From Amia ocellicauda (lineage: Eukaryota; Chordata; Actinopteri; Amiiformes; Amiidae), in NCBI RefSeq assembly GCF_036373705.1, contig NC_089866.1, forward strand, positions 25,475,001 through 25,539,000: a stretch of 64,000 nt of DNA, in the 5' to 3' direction. Below are positions 1 through 12,500 of the stretch, in pieces. Position 1 is the first letter of the stretch. Each line of letters opens with the position of its first letter. The notes under the pieces are model-generated. The model ran no database searches. It saw nothing but the letters and a program-made list of their open reading frames with translations, and was not told the origin of the DNA. Position numbers and translations under genes: made by a program.

Positions 1-1704
1 TAAAACAGTGTACAGCATTGCTAGGGACAAGGGACATTAGAGGGAGTGTCCAGCTCACGCTTCATTATGGCTTACCTTACCTACTTTGGTTTCACTCTAG
101 AATTTAGAAAGCAAAATGCTAAACTCCCATTTTTCATCAGTGAAGCAAGACCACCTAGTTTTCAAACTCCTGAACACTGAGGCTGCTTATGAAATCAGTC
201 GCTGGCTCTGTGCCCCTTTGATAACACTTATGCACAGACCACAATTATCAAAGGGGAGAAAAATAAATATGTCCAAGGCAAATCGAAATGGGAGCAAATC
301 GAATACAAGATTTTGAAAGAACAAAAAACACTAAGCAGACTCTCTTTACATTACAGTATTTCTTTAGATTTTAAAACAGACAAGTAACAAATGAGATGAA
401 GCCAAGGAAATACATGTCTTTGGTGCACCTGCATCTCAACCAGCACGCACGGCCGTCGAGCGCAGTGGTGGTCTCAGTCTGCTACCCAGTGTCCAGCCCT
501 TGTTTATTTGTGTGGCTGTTAATCCCAAGTGCACTGCACAACACTGACCATGTGGGTCCTGAACTGCTCCGTGGCAGTTTACAGTATTGGGAAGATTATT
601 ATTCACTTAATTTGAAATAATGTTTCTCAACTCTCAAAGCAGTTGATTCAATTTAACCAAAACCACACATTTGTGACTGAATACAGGCACTGATCTGCAA
701 CTGGTTCTTTCAGCAGAAAGCTTACTTGGCATGGAAAGCCATGCCATGTGTTTAGTGATTTTCCACAAAGAGTCAGAGTCAGTGTTAGTTACCCAACTGG
801 AAAAATGCAATTACAAAAATATATAGATCACCACATGTGAGTGTCAGTCAAGTGGCCAGTGATTAGGCTATAGATCTATTGGTAGCTGAAGTAAAGTGCA
901 TTTCAGTAATAATGACATCCCTCCCAGCCTAATTGTGAAGCATGTTATGAGTGAATAATGACATACCTGTGCACTACATTTGATCACAATGGGTTTAAAA
1001 GGTATGAAAGACATCAGGACTATATGGAAAGCAGGCACAATAGCACAAGGGTCTCAGTTCTCTATACCTTAACTGGGTAGCACACAGATCCTCCAAATCA
1101 CGATTGAGCTGAGCATATCAATACAGGAATAGTCAAATGAAAATCAAAATTTATTGGTTTCACTAGTGAGAAGCTTAAAAAAAAAAAAAAAAACCACAAA
1201 TAATGCCTGTTACAAGCATGATGAGCAATTTAAATAAAATCGACATGTACACAGTACATGTAAAAGTTGAGTTTAAATTACAAAATAAATCAGCTGCACA
1301 GAAAGTTATGCACATACACAGTACAGATCTACAGAAGACAAACACATCCTGATGTCAGCCATGTGAAAGTAACAGTAACACTAAAAACCTTTCACAACCG
1401 AGTTACCTGATTCATATAGAGAGGTTTATTGAGAAGATGGCTTGAGGACTTTCATTGCGGGCATGAATAAGATCATAATAAGGGGGGCAAAATTAATGTG
1501 TTAAGAAGTCATTATTACCCTCTCTTCACACTACCCCAACTAATGTACTGCCAGATTGATTCAGTTTAACAATGAGACACTGGAGAAAAAAAAAAGTTAT
1601 AAAAATAAACCTTTATTATTCATATCTGACCTATGCTCTCTCCGATGTAAGCATTCACAGATGCTAGTATTATTCTTGTGCGTTAATGGTAGTTTTAGGT
1701 TACC
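1..1704. other. Probable distal 3' UTR / 3' flank of PPTC7
   Basis: No convincing coding exon is seen. The DNA is AT-rich, with an A-run near 1178-1195. Read on the minus strand it lies downstream of the PPTC7 stop codon. Minus-strand poly(A) signals (TTTATT on the plus strand) occur at 1612-1617, 1425-1430 and 1150-1155, and I saw none between 3317 and 4580. The PPTC7 transcript therefore probably runs into this stretch. The short open frames here look random. Confidence 0.5.
1612..1617 (-). promoter_or_regulatory. Candidate poly(A) signal of PPTC7
   Basis: AATAAA on the minus strand, the first canonical signal I see past the PPTC7 stop codon. If used, the 3' UTR would be about 3 kb, of which 1.55 kb is an inserted Tc1 element. 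Alternatives lie at 1425-1430 and 1150-1155. Confidence 0.35.

Positions 1705-1757
<53 letters not shown>
1705..1757. repeat. Compound microsatellite (A)n(TA)n(CA)n
   Basis: An A-run at 1705-1719 is followed by TA repeats and then CA repeats. A Tc1-like element has inserted at a TA at its right edge, and the CA tract resumes on the far side of the element at about 3319-3331. Confidence 0.95.
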
Positions 1758-1761
1758 TATA

Positions 1762-3316
1762 CAGTGAGGGGAAAAAAGTATTTGATCCCCTACTGATTTT
1801 GTATGTTTGCCCACTGACAAAGAAATGATCAGTCTATAATTTTAATGGTAGGTGTATTTTAACAGTGAGAGACAGAATAACAAAACAAATCCAGAAAAAT
1901 GCATTTCAAAAAAGTTATACATTGATTTGCATGTTAATGAGGGAAATAAGTATTTGATCCCCTATCAGTCAGCAAGATTTCTGGCTCCCAGGTGTCTTTT
2001 ATACAGGTAATGAGCTGAGATTAGGAGCACTCTCTTAAAGGGAGTGACACCTGTCCACAGAAGCAATCAATCAATCAGATTCCAAACTCTCCACCATGGC
2101 CAAGACCAAAGAGCTGTCCAAGGATGTCAGGGACAAGATTGTAGACCTACACAAGCTGGAATGGGCTACAAGACCATCCCCAAGCAGCTTGGTGAGAAGG
2201 TGACAACAGTTGGTGCGATTATTCGCAAATGGAAGAAACACAAAATAACTGTCAGTCTCCCTCGGTCTGGGGCTCCATGCAAGATCTCACCTCGTGGAGT
2301 TTCAATGATCATGAGAACGGTGAGGAATCAGCCCAGAACTACACGGGAGGATCTTGTTAATGATCTCAAGGCAGCTGGGACCATAGTCACCAAGAAAACA
2401 ACTGGTAACACACTATGCCGTGAAGGACTGAAATCCTGCAGCGCCCGCAAGGTCCCCCTGCTCAAGAAAGCACATGTACAGGCCCGTCTGAAGTTTGCCA
2501 ATGAACATCTGAATGATTCAGAGGAGAACTGGGTGAAAGTGTTGTAGTCAGATGAGACCAAAAATCAAGCTCTTTGGCATCAACTCAACTTGCCGTGTTT
2601 GGAGGAGGAGGAATGACCCCAAGAACACCATCCCCACCGTCAAACATGGAGGTGGAAACATTATGCTTTGGGGGTGTTTTTCTGCTAAGGGGACAGGACA
2701 ACTGCACCGCATCAAAGGGACGATGGACGGGGCCATGTACCGTCAAATCTTGGGTGAGAACCTCCTTCCCTCAGCCAGGGCATTGAAAATGGGTCGTGGA
2801 TGGGTATTCCAGCATGACAATGACCCAAAACACACAGCCAAGGCAACAAAGGAGTGGCTCAAGAAGAAGCACATTAAGGTCCTGGAGTGGCCTAGGCAGT
2901 CTCCAGACCTTAATCCCATAGAAAATCTGTGGAGGGAGCTGAAGGTTCGAGTTGCCAAACGTCAGCCTCGAAACCTTAATGACTTGGAGAGGATCTGCAA
3001 AGAGGAGTGGGACAAAATCCCTCCTGAGATGTGTGCAAACCTGGTGGTCAACTACAAGAAACGTCTGACCTCTGTGATTGCCAACAAGGGTTTTGCCACC
3101 AAGTACTAAGTTGAAGGGGTCAAATACTTATTTCCCTCATTAACATGCAAATCAATTTATAACTTTTTTGAAATGCGTTTTTCTGGATTTTTTTGTTGTT
3201 GTTCTGTCTCTGACTGTTAAAATACACCTACCATTAAAATTATAGACTGATCATTTCTTTGTCAGTGGGCAAACGTACAAATCAGCAGGGGATCAAATAC
3301 TTTTTTCCCCTCACTG
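1762..3316 (+). mobile_element. Tc1-like DNA transposon, full length, inactivated
   Basis: The 1,555-bp element is flanked by TA on both sides (1760-1761 and 3317-3318), the target duplication of Tc1/mariner elements. Its terminal inverted repeats are about 200 bp long (1762-1963 and 3115-3316). Each contains an outer and an inner copy of a short repeat around TATTTGATCCCC, the IR/DR arrangement of many fish Tc1 elements. The transposase frame between them is on the plus strand and is broken. The element sits in probable 3' UTR of PPTC7, antisense to it. The similarity between the arms suggests a relatively recent insertion. That is inference, because divergence was not computed. Confidence 0.96.
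2096..3109 (+). pseudogene. Tc1-like transposase, frameshifted
   Basis: The reading starts at ATG 2096 ([14 protein letters not shown]) with a helix-turn-helix DNA-binding region, continues through a DDE catalytic region, and ends FATKY-stop at 3107-3109. The HDNDPKHTA motif and the [11 protein letters not shown] motif mark the second and third catalytic positions. Three lesions are visible by comparison with the expected Tc1 frame: a one-base loss near 2154-2156, a Trp codon turned to TAG at 2545-2547, and one extra A in the A-run near 2561-2565. About 338 codons would be expected, a normal length. The copy cannot make active protein but could be mobilised in trans if its ends are intact. 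Confidence 0.93.
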
Positions 3317-3318
3317 TA

Positions 3319-4580
3319 TACACACACACACTAGTATCCTCAGGACCCACTGGCTGTGTATACTCTGCACAAACAGAATCCACACACACACCTTCACACC
3401 GGAGACCAGGGGACGTTCTGAAAAAAAGAGGGGATGGGAGTTGCCTGCGGTCAGACAAGGCTTTCTGATGGAGGGGACTACAAAAAGAATGTGGGGATTT
3501 CCCAAAAGGCAATTTTGCAATAATCAAATAAATACTAGCTAATTTAGTGGGTGGATGATGGAGGTAATCTAGTTGAAGAGGCAGACTTACATGACTGCTA
3601 TACATTTTTTTTTTTTCTTTTTTCCTTTTTCCTAATTTAGACATTAATTGACCTTGAGAGCACCCCCTAACACACCCTTTGCTCTGTGGAGCTTAGAGCG
3701 CCTTTTCCCAGCCCTCTAGACTGGCCAGGCGACTCAGGCGAACACATCCAATCCACTTACTGCCACACCCTCGCTGGCATCCGCCATTCACCTCCAAGAC
3801 TTCCGACGACAAACCAGGCCGGGATATATAGTATCCGTGACTAAACAAATTACACCTTGGTAACCTTAGAGTGGTTCACCCCCTGGCCCACACACAACAA
3901 GGCATCAACACCTCAGTTTGTTGAAACATGACTCTGATTTGAGAAGCGTGTCTTCCTTCATCCACCGTCACTGACGGCGTTGGTTTCAGCTCAGAAATTT
4001 CAATCAAGCACAGAGACTCTTCTGTTCACTTCACTCCTCCCACAGCTATAGTCCCACATTCCCGCTGGAAATGGGGGAAACCTCTCAAATGCAGATTTCT
4101 TTTTTTGATTAGATTTTGTAGGGATTGGGAGATTTAGCAGAAAAAAAAATGCCAGGAGGACTCTCCCCTGCTGAACCTGGGATTGAATGACAGGCATCTG
4201 CATGGGGGCAGTAACAAAACAAAAAATCCCAATGTTTTGTTCAGCAAGTGATGATGACAGGAGCTTTTTTCCTGCCTCTCTGGTGTGCAATGGTTAAAAA
4301 TGCTAGACTGCTTCAAGCCCCCGATCTCTATAACCACATGGTGATCACACAGAGCAGACCTCCTGAAGATTCAAATGTATTCATGGCCCAGGGAAGTAGA
4401 GTTTTTACACTTCCAGCTAGCAGTCTAGACAGCTTCGACTGTAGGACATTTTGGGGGAGAATTTTAGCTGAAAAATGGGGGGGCGAGAGAATGTCCCCGA
4501 TCCTGCCAGCAGGAAACAGTACAATAGGATACGGGAGGAAGACGAGAAGAGACCTCCCCCCTGCCCCCCTCCAGTCGAGA
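3319..4580 (-). other. Probable proximal 3' UTR of PPTC7
   Basis: This stretch directly follows the PPTC7 stop codon on the minus strand. It contains a T-rich tract at about 3605-3640 and moderately GC-rich patches but no recognisable gene. A plus-strand open frame at 4248-4727 overlaps the last PPTC7 exon antisense and looks like chance. Confidence 0.6.
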
Positions 4581-4639
4581 CTAGTCTGTGTATTCCGCTA
4601 CTATCGACAGAAGAACTGTGATGTCATCTGGCTTTCCAC
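4581..4639 (-). CDS. PPTC7: PPTC7 coding exon 6 and stop
   Basis: The last coding piece begins after a CTGCAG acceptor at 4640-4645. It encodes [18 protein letters not shown] and ends in TAG at 4583-4581. KPDDITV is the final PP2C metal-binding motif. Confidence 0.97.
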
Positions 4640-7600
4640 CTGCAGAGCACACACAACAAAAGGAAAGGTGTCAAGAAACAGCAGTCAAGTGGAGCAGTAC
4701 AGATACAGCAGGCGTTTTTATGCTTGACCCCCATAATCTGCTTGGTTTTCAACTTGTGATAACTACTTCAATACTGAACAATGGAATCCCATATCACTCT
4801 CAGACATGTAGCCTATGCAGCATAATTTACAACCTTCCCCCAAAGAAGCCACACAGACTTCTTCATTCTCTCAAATACGAAACCACGAGCATCAGACAAA
4901 GCAAGACAAGACCCAAGTCTGCAGTTTCACTGCTTACCTCTTACATTCAGTCCATTGTCACAAGCAAACTGTGCAAAAGGCGACATGTAATTTGGATCGT
5001 AGGCCAGCTCGTGGGCCTGCTCGGCGATGCTCCTGGCCGTCTGCTGTATACTCTCGTAGTTGGTGTTCTGCAACCACAGACGTGACAGATTGAGACATGC
5101 ACACAATACAGCCTTCACAGGCTACTGCTCAGATAAACAAGGACATCAGTGCAGAGCAAAAAAAACTAAACATGAACTGAAATCCTTGAGGCATTAAATC
5201 TTTAAAATGAGATGCCACACATTTGAGTCCCTAAGACGTCCGTTTAGATACACCAATTGGAGCTCTTCTGCCTTTGTTATTCAATCTAATGGGTGGAGAA
5301 ACATTTTATAAAGATTCCTTTACCCTGATTACATCGTGTATTGTATATTAGCAAATGAAAGTGAATGAGAGTAGTGAGAGGTAGGTCTTATCCAAGTACT
5401 CTCTAATATTTTTTTATAATGTTAATTGTACTTGGTATTTACAATGTAAAGCACCATGAGTAAATGCATGCTCACCTTTAGTTTTTTAAGTTCCTGCAGG
5501 ATCATGTAATCAGGCATGTTGTCGAAGAGGCCATCAGTGGCTGTTAGGATAATATCTCCCAGCTGGACATCGAAAGACGAGCTGTCCGCAGCTTCTGGGC
5601 TACAATGAGAGAGAGGCGAACAATTTCAGTCTGGGGATCTTCTGGGTTCAGTACATATTGCTAATGCCAGAGAAACTGAGTTTAAACAAAAAAACATTTA
5701 ATTAAAAGCAGTGAACTGTGAAAAGCTGTTCATATGGGAGCCTTTTGATCCTTTAGTATAGGAAGCATTAAGAATTGTAATAGACAGAAGGCCCATTATA
5801 TGTAAATCACATGAAACCCATGTCTTTTTGTGGTTATTTTTCATTTCAGAAATATCTCCTTGTGAAGTGGACAGAGTGGTTCACCAGAGTTCTCCAACAC
5901 CTCAGGGCTGTACAGTCATAGTCGACTACATTCACATGCGTATCCATGGGAGTGGCAGGGAAAAGTTTAAATTTAAGTTGGTTCAATTGACTGGAATCTA
6001 AGCAGTTTTCACGCGGTGGATTCAGTGTTCAACAAACTGTAAAAATATCTAATTGAAGGAGCAACATTAAAACTAAAATCAGTGAATAACTTTCAAATTA
6101 TGTGGCGTGTGATTTTCTGATTAATGTTTTATAAAGGAGTCTGCACAATGACGTAGCCGATGTGTTTGAAGTGAAGGCCAGTTAACCAGAGTGTGAAGAT
6201 CACCGTGATGAGAGCACCGATGACGGATTGTATTGCAGAGGGCTGAATTAGAAGCTTAAAAATGGGGGGGGGGAAAAAAACTGAATCCCTACACACTAAA
6301 AAAGGAGGATACTGCAATATGTTCACTCATAGGCACAGGCTGATAGATCAGTGCAGCTTCTGCCAGGCGAGCTTTGCATGCAGCACCGCCAGACAGATTA
6401 GTCCGCTTCCCCCTGGAGTGCACGGTACAGAGACAGTACTGTAACAGCCAGGGTGGTTGACCTCAGCTGAGTGGAAAGACAGTGTGGAAAGAGGTGGAAA
6501 GAGGTTGAAAGAGGTTAACCCCCCCAGCAGCTAGGCAGAGCTCTGGCAACCCACACAGGAAGTCTGCTGCCTTTATCCACTTTAACTGAGGTCTAATAAG
6601 GGCTCGAGAGGAAGCACTGCAGTGAGGCATTGGGCGAGGGAGCTGCGTCAGAATTAGAATGCCACACCTTATGGAGAAAAAGGCAGTGTTGTCAAAAGAC
6701 CATGGGTTTCCTATAGCTCCAAATACAAGTGCTGGGTCTTAAAAGTGCTCGATGCTTCAAATAGCTTTTGTACCCATCAGCCCGAGGGGAGTCTCTTGAT
6801 ATTCCTGTCACACAAGCCCGAGAGGCAACTGATTCAGAGAACAGGCCTTGAAGCAGGATGTCAATAACAAAGCCAGAGAAACAGGGGTAAGTTCATACTT
6901 GCCCGCGAATGCAAAATCACAACAAATCTGTGCCTGTTAAATGTAAAATGTTCTTATTGATGGTTCCCCCACTGGCGGTCTCCCAGTGCACTCTGTGACA
7001 TTTGGCAGCAACCAACACAGCTCCCACCTCGGATCTGGCATAGGCTTACATAGGACAGTGTAATCTACCAAGCTGAGAAGAGAGATCTTGGACTACAGCG
7101 GTGTGTTGTACAGGTCTGACATCAATAGAGAAACAAACACGTGGGTCGAAAGAGCCTTTCCTTCTCATGGGGAAAGAAAATGTAAAAAACATCCAGAGAG
7201 AACTTGATTGGTTAACAAGAGCAAGGCCTGCTGCCCTTCCCTCTCCTCCCCTCAGTCTTATCTCAGTGTGGATGGAGGCCTGCCAGAGCCCCCTGCCCTG
7301 CCTCCACACCTGCCCACCCAACAAACTGAGCTGGGACACTACACTGAGGGGTGGAGGACAGCAGTGAGAATCAGAAGTCACATGGCCCTGGCTGGCACTT
7401 AAAGGGGAAGTGGCGTGACATCACAGGGCCAGCACTGACGCAGTTCTAGTCTGCACTGGACAGGCTTGGCGCTAGGCAGCAGGCCTGGGAAAACTGGGCT
7501 ATCCCACATTCGCAGGCACACAGCATCACTTAAAACTGTACTGCTCACAGCGTGTACCAAGAAGAATTTGGACATAATCAAGACACCGGTCTCGGAAGCA

Positions 7601-9460
7601 TCACTTGAATGTTACCCCTGTTACTTGGAACAGGGGCTGAAAGTCATATGAAAGTAAAAGATGGCTCCAATATTGTACTTCAAGGTGAAATTCTCTCCCA
7701 GCCACTCCCACAATAGCTTTTTTTTCCTTTTTTTTTTTTTTAGATATCAAGAAGGTTCTGTTTATAGAGGGGGGACAGATTCCAAGGATGAATGCAGGTA
7801 AACTGACAAAATGAGAAAGCACTGTCAGACTAAACCCTTGCAAATAAAACAAACTCTATATAATGCTCGACTGGGAGAACATTTCCAAGCCTGCAGAGAA
7901 TCTTGGTAACCACAAACAAAGCTGTACACAGGCTGCCGGCTAAAATACTGTAGAGGGATTCTCACATGTGTCTCTCCTTATCTCACTGTGCAAATGTCTG
8001 GAAAGTACACAAGAGAGGAAAACTCACAGGCCAGGCTTACACACAAGAGAACACAGCATTTAAAGTCTGAGAAGTGGGCTCCTAAGTGACACAATGATAA
8101 ATGTCTTCCATAGACTTCAGCATGTATCCTACAGCCTGGATCAAACCGAGCTCCAATCGTAGCTATACAATTGACAGTTGGCCCGAGTTCCTCAGGGTGT
8201 GATGCATAATTGACCGAATTGAGAGTGAAGATCATCGGAAGGGTGTTATGGGATTCGATGGATCATCAAACACTACATAACACAGAAAACACAGAAATCT
8301 GACACCCATGCACTGGGAGCTCCAGTCCCCACTCCAAACCCAGGGAGAGTAACGCATGGGACCCACCTGTCGCTGAGCACGGCGCCCTCCGCCTCAGGGG
8401 GGGCGATGGACAGCTGGAAGGGGGTATTGAAGTAGTGCTGCTGCTCGTCGGAGCGGTGGACAACCTCACCCCCCCGCACCACCAGGAAGCCCGAGTCGCC
8501 CAGGTTGGCCGTGTGCAGCCGGTGGCTCTGCCGGTCCAGGACCACGATGCAGGCCGTGCTGCTGCCTGCTCAGAACACAAGAACAACAAACATGAGCTGG
8601 ACTACACTACAACAGGTTTCCTGTAGACTCAATCTGCTCCTCGGCAGCCACAGGGCTTCTGGTTTTCACACCACCGGATCATGTTTAACTTTTCCTAGGC
8701 AGGAAAACAGCACTGCTGTGGAGAAATCTGTTCATTTTACAGAGCACAATGAAAATCAATTGACTACCTGCCCTTCATACTTGCTTACTTTAGAAAACAC
8801 TGGACGCTCCATATTTACAGATGCAGAAGTTGTTTCCCCACCCCCTCCCCATTACCAGCAATACATTTCATACCTTTCATTTAAAGTGAAATAGTCTTGA
8901 TCAATGCGCCATGAAGGCCAGAATGGAATTTGTCCTGGGTCATAATACCATTGTGTAACAATTGTTATACAGTCTTTATTAATTATGGCATCCCTTGCAT
9001 TATAGGGATACTGGAATCTAGCTAGCACTCAAAGGCCTATACAATTGAGTTCATACTGCGTAATTACCAGTGTGAGTGCTGCAAGGTTAAGGGCAGTTGG
9101 GATTGGCCTGTGCAGGAGTCTGCTGTAATGATTAAAAGTGAGGGCAGGGAGCCAGGCCGTGTCCAGACCTTGCCAGGGTGAGTGACCTTGTGGTGAAAGT
9201 CGTCACTCCAGCTCCTTGCGCCTCATGCCTACGCAGCTGGCAAATAACTGGATCACTTGTTAAAAGTGTAACTTGTTCTAACCATGGAAAGCAGGGCAAT
9301 TCTTCTACCTTACAAATAGTTTCCTTTGCCATGTAATTTACTGCAGTGCTTATTATCAGTTGCTGATTGCACGATTTTACACTAATCTTTCTGAAAACCA
9401 CAGCCTGCATGGAAAAAAAATACATGACACCGGTGAAGAAAAACAAACAGTGGGTGGGAA

Positions 9461-9500
<40 letters not shown>

Positions 9501-9506
9501 TATATA

Positions 9507-9542
<36 letters not shown>

Positions 9543-12500
9543 CACACACACATACACACACACGGTACAGTGGGATCAGTTTGACATCACCAGATTCAGT
9601 ACTTAAATGTTCAATACATAGAGTCCAACTATCCAGTTTAAACCAAAGTTTTACAGTACATACATTTAGTGTAGACATGCACATATGTTGAGGTTGTGGA
9701 CTGCATTAGCCTGCCTTTCCTCAGTGTCTGCTTTAGCCCCATCAGCAACAGAAACATACTTGCAGGTCAATACTAAATGGTTTACCTCCCCAGATTGCTT
9801 AGGTCACAAGGGGAAGCTCGGGCAGGAATCTGACAAAATGGGAGGCTAAAGGACAGGGATAGTTATTGGCTGGCACCCGTTTGAGCAAGAAAGAATTCAA
9901 CCTTTGAGCAGAGCCCAACCGCATTTTAGCACCAGCCACAGGGGTCACCTTCCACATTCCACTTTGAACCTGCACACACTAACACACACGCTAAGCTTAA
10001 AAATAGTCAACCTTTTCCACTACAGCAGTCAGGGGGCTCCTGCCCTGGCTTCTTCCTAGCAACTGCAGGGCCCCTGCCACTCCCCTTCCACTTTTACAGT
10101 TTAATTATAGCACCCGAGAGGAGCGGCAATCTTTAGGATTATAGCACCTTCTACAGGGAGACGGGGGAGGGTGGGAGGTCTGCCGCAGATCTTGCTGGCT
10201 TCCCCAGGTAAAAGACAGGTCATGCACTGAGCTTTAAAAAGGCAGAGCCAGCCTTGTGCAGCAATAGAAAACTGGAAGCTCAGAAGACACCGAGCCGATC
10301 GCTTCATCGTTATTCAGCGCGTGTTGCCTGATCGAGGGCAGTTCCCATGCTGAAAATTCAGCATTTGCACAATTGCAGCAGCAGTGTATGGAATATAATA
10401 CTGATTATTCTTGATTGAATTTAACTGTACCACATCCAGGCTTCCTCTTATACCTCAGTTTCCCTTCGTCATGTAAGAGTGTCTAGAGGATTAAACCAGG
10501 GCTAATTGAGTTTTACAAGGTAAAAAAAACTTATGCAACACCCAGATCTTTTCTTATTCACTTCAACAGCCAGAAAAACACAACATAATAATTCTGTTAC
10601 CTGGATGCACAATACAAATAACCCATAGTCTTTTTCTATTCTGATCCAGGTACTTTTAGACACCACGCCACAATAATGTTTGTGTACTACAGTTTGAGGA
10701 GTTCTAATATTTTTAAATCTACTGTTCAACTGAGTTCAAGGCAAATGACAAACTGCAAACAAGCGAGTATTATGAAGGGTCATTAGAAAATCAAGTCAAC
10801 TAAAAATCATTTAAGCTCTATTACACCTATTCGTTTTAAAGCATACAGTATGCAACATAACTGTGAAAAAGCAACCTGCAAGCCTTTTTGTTTTCCTGAA
10901 CTTAAAATATAGGCTATAACAATCCCACATCTCTCTCTCACTCACTCAAACACCCACAGGCAGAACTGGTGGACAGTATAGTATGGTTGCAAGTGGATCT
11001 CTAGTTCTTAGTAGGTTGAGGACACACAGTTCAGTTACAAAGAGGCAGCAACCAAGGCACTACTCAATCTCTTTCTGAGCAAAAACAAATTGATTATTTT
11101 GCTTTGCTAATACACATGAATTTTGCATAAGCAAATTCATGCTCAGCAAAGTCATTTCAAGGTATGTATTAAAATGGCTACTGATCACAGCTCTCATCTG
11201 ATCTGATTAATAGAAGGCCTGAGATGGGGTACAGTAGCAAAATTGGACTACAGAGAACACACCCGTGGACAATGTATTGCAGGCATACTGGGATGCATTA
11301 CTGAATGAAGGAACTGCATCGCCCATAGGAACCTCCCCCCCGCCTTCTGTAGTGGCATGACTGGCTTTGCTTGAAAGGGGTGGAAAAACAGAACTTGAAC
11401 AATAGGCCCCATGGACCCAGTGGACCCTGCCACACCCAGCTGCCAATGACTCATCTCAAGGAAATGTTCTGCCTGGCACAGAACGGAGGGAGATCACACA
11501 CAAAAATCACTTATTTTGTCCACTTCCAAAATAAATTAACTGCATACAATCAGCTTTGAATAAAAGATTGGGAACGGTTCCAAACAGAAATTTGAAGAAG
11601 CTACAGCAACAAACTACTGCGGAGTACCTATAACTCCCATATTACCAGAGTTGTTTATGGAAAAATATAAAAATCAAGCATCATCTGCAATTAAAATAAC
11701 CCCAGCAAAAACAACCCATTTACTGGAAGAACCAAGGCATTGCCAAGCAGTTAAAACCTTGACTGGGTCTTGACTAAAGCCAGCCGTTTATACGTTTATA
11801 CTCCATCTTGACGGAGTTAAGCTGTGACTCACTCTGTAGCATTGCAATGCTGAGACTTCTACACCCCGTGCAGCTCAACCACAGCCAGTCCTAAACAAGC
11901 TCAGTGCCGACTGCAGATCCGGTTAAATGAGCCTGTTTTTCAAAGCTACAAGCTTTCCCATGAGTAGAATCCGAACCCTACTCTGGAAACAAACTGTCAT
12001 TGCAACAATACAGCATAAAAAAAAAAAAAAAAAAAATCAATACAATTCAGATAATTCATTAAAACAATTTGCCAATGTTGATCAACTGGAAATTAGCTTC
12101 TTAATTTGATAGTCGAGCAATGGGCTCTAATATATCTATCTTAGAGGGTGTTTGAATGTCACCTGAGAATAACACAAAAGATCTGCTTTAGGAGAGTGTA
12201 ATGATTAAGCTGCATGGTGGGGAAAAATCAAAGGAGCTGCTACACCTGGCAAGAGGGAAAATAATGCAATCAGTACTCACCCAATAGAGGGACTTTGTTC
12301 TGTAGTAACTCGTAGTAGCTCGTAGTGAGGATTCCCACAGGACTGCTGGGCACAAAGCGCCCTTCCTTGACCAGGCGCTCGCACGTCCGCATCAGGGTCC
12401 CTGAGAACTGAGAGGGGTCCACGCCATAGTCCCGCCAGCCCCCCACGCCATCTGCCACCCCTGCAAAAACAGATCACACCAGTCAGGAGGATGGGGAGAA

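Noticed and set aside
4248..5093. Plus-strand open frames of 159 and 165 codons
   Set aside because: They run antisense over the last two PPTC7 exons and the UTR; openness comes from the shadow of real coding sequence.
7046..7402. Overlapping open frames in PPTC7 intron 3
   Set aside because: GC-richer patch open on both strands without protein similarity or splice sites.
9132..9606. Open frames of 60-143 codons on both strands around 9.4-9.6 kb
   Set aside because: They translate the TA/CATA/CA microsatellite (Ile/Tyr and Thr/His runs), inside PPTC7 intron 2; not a gene.
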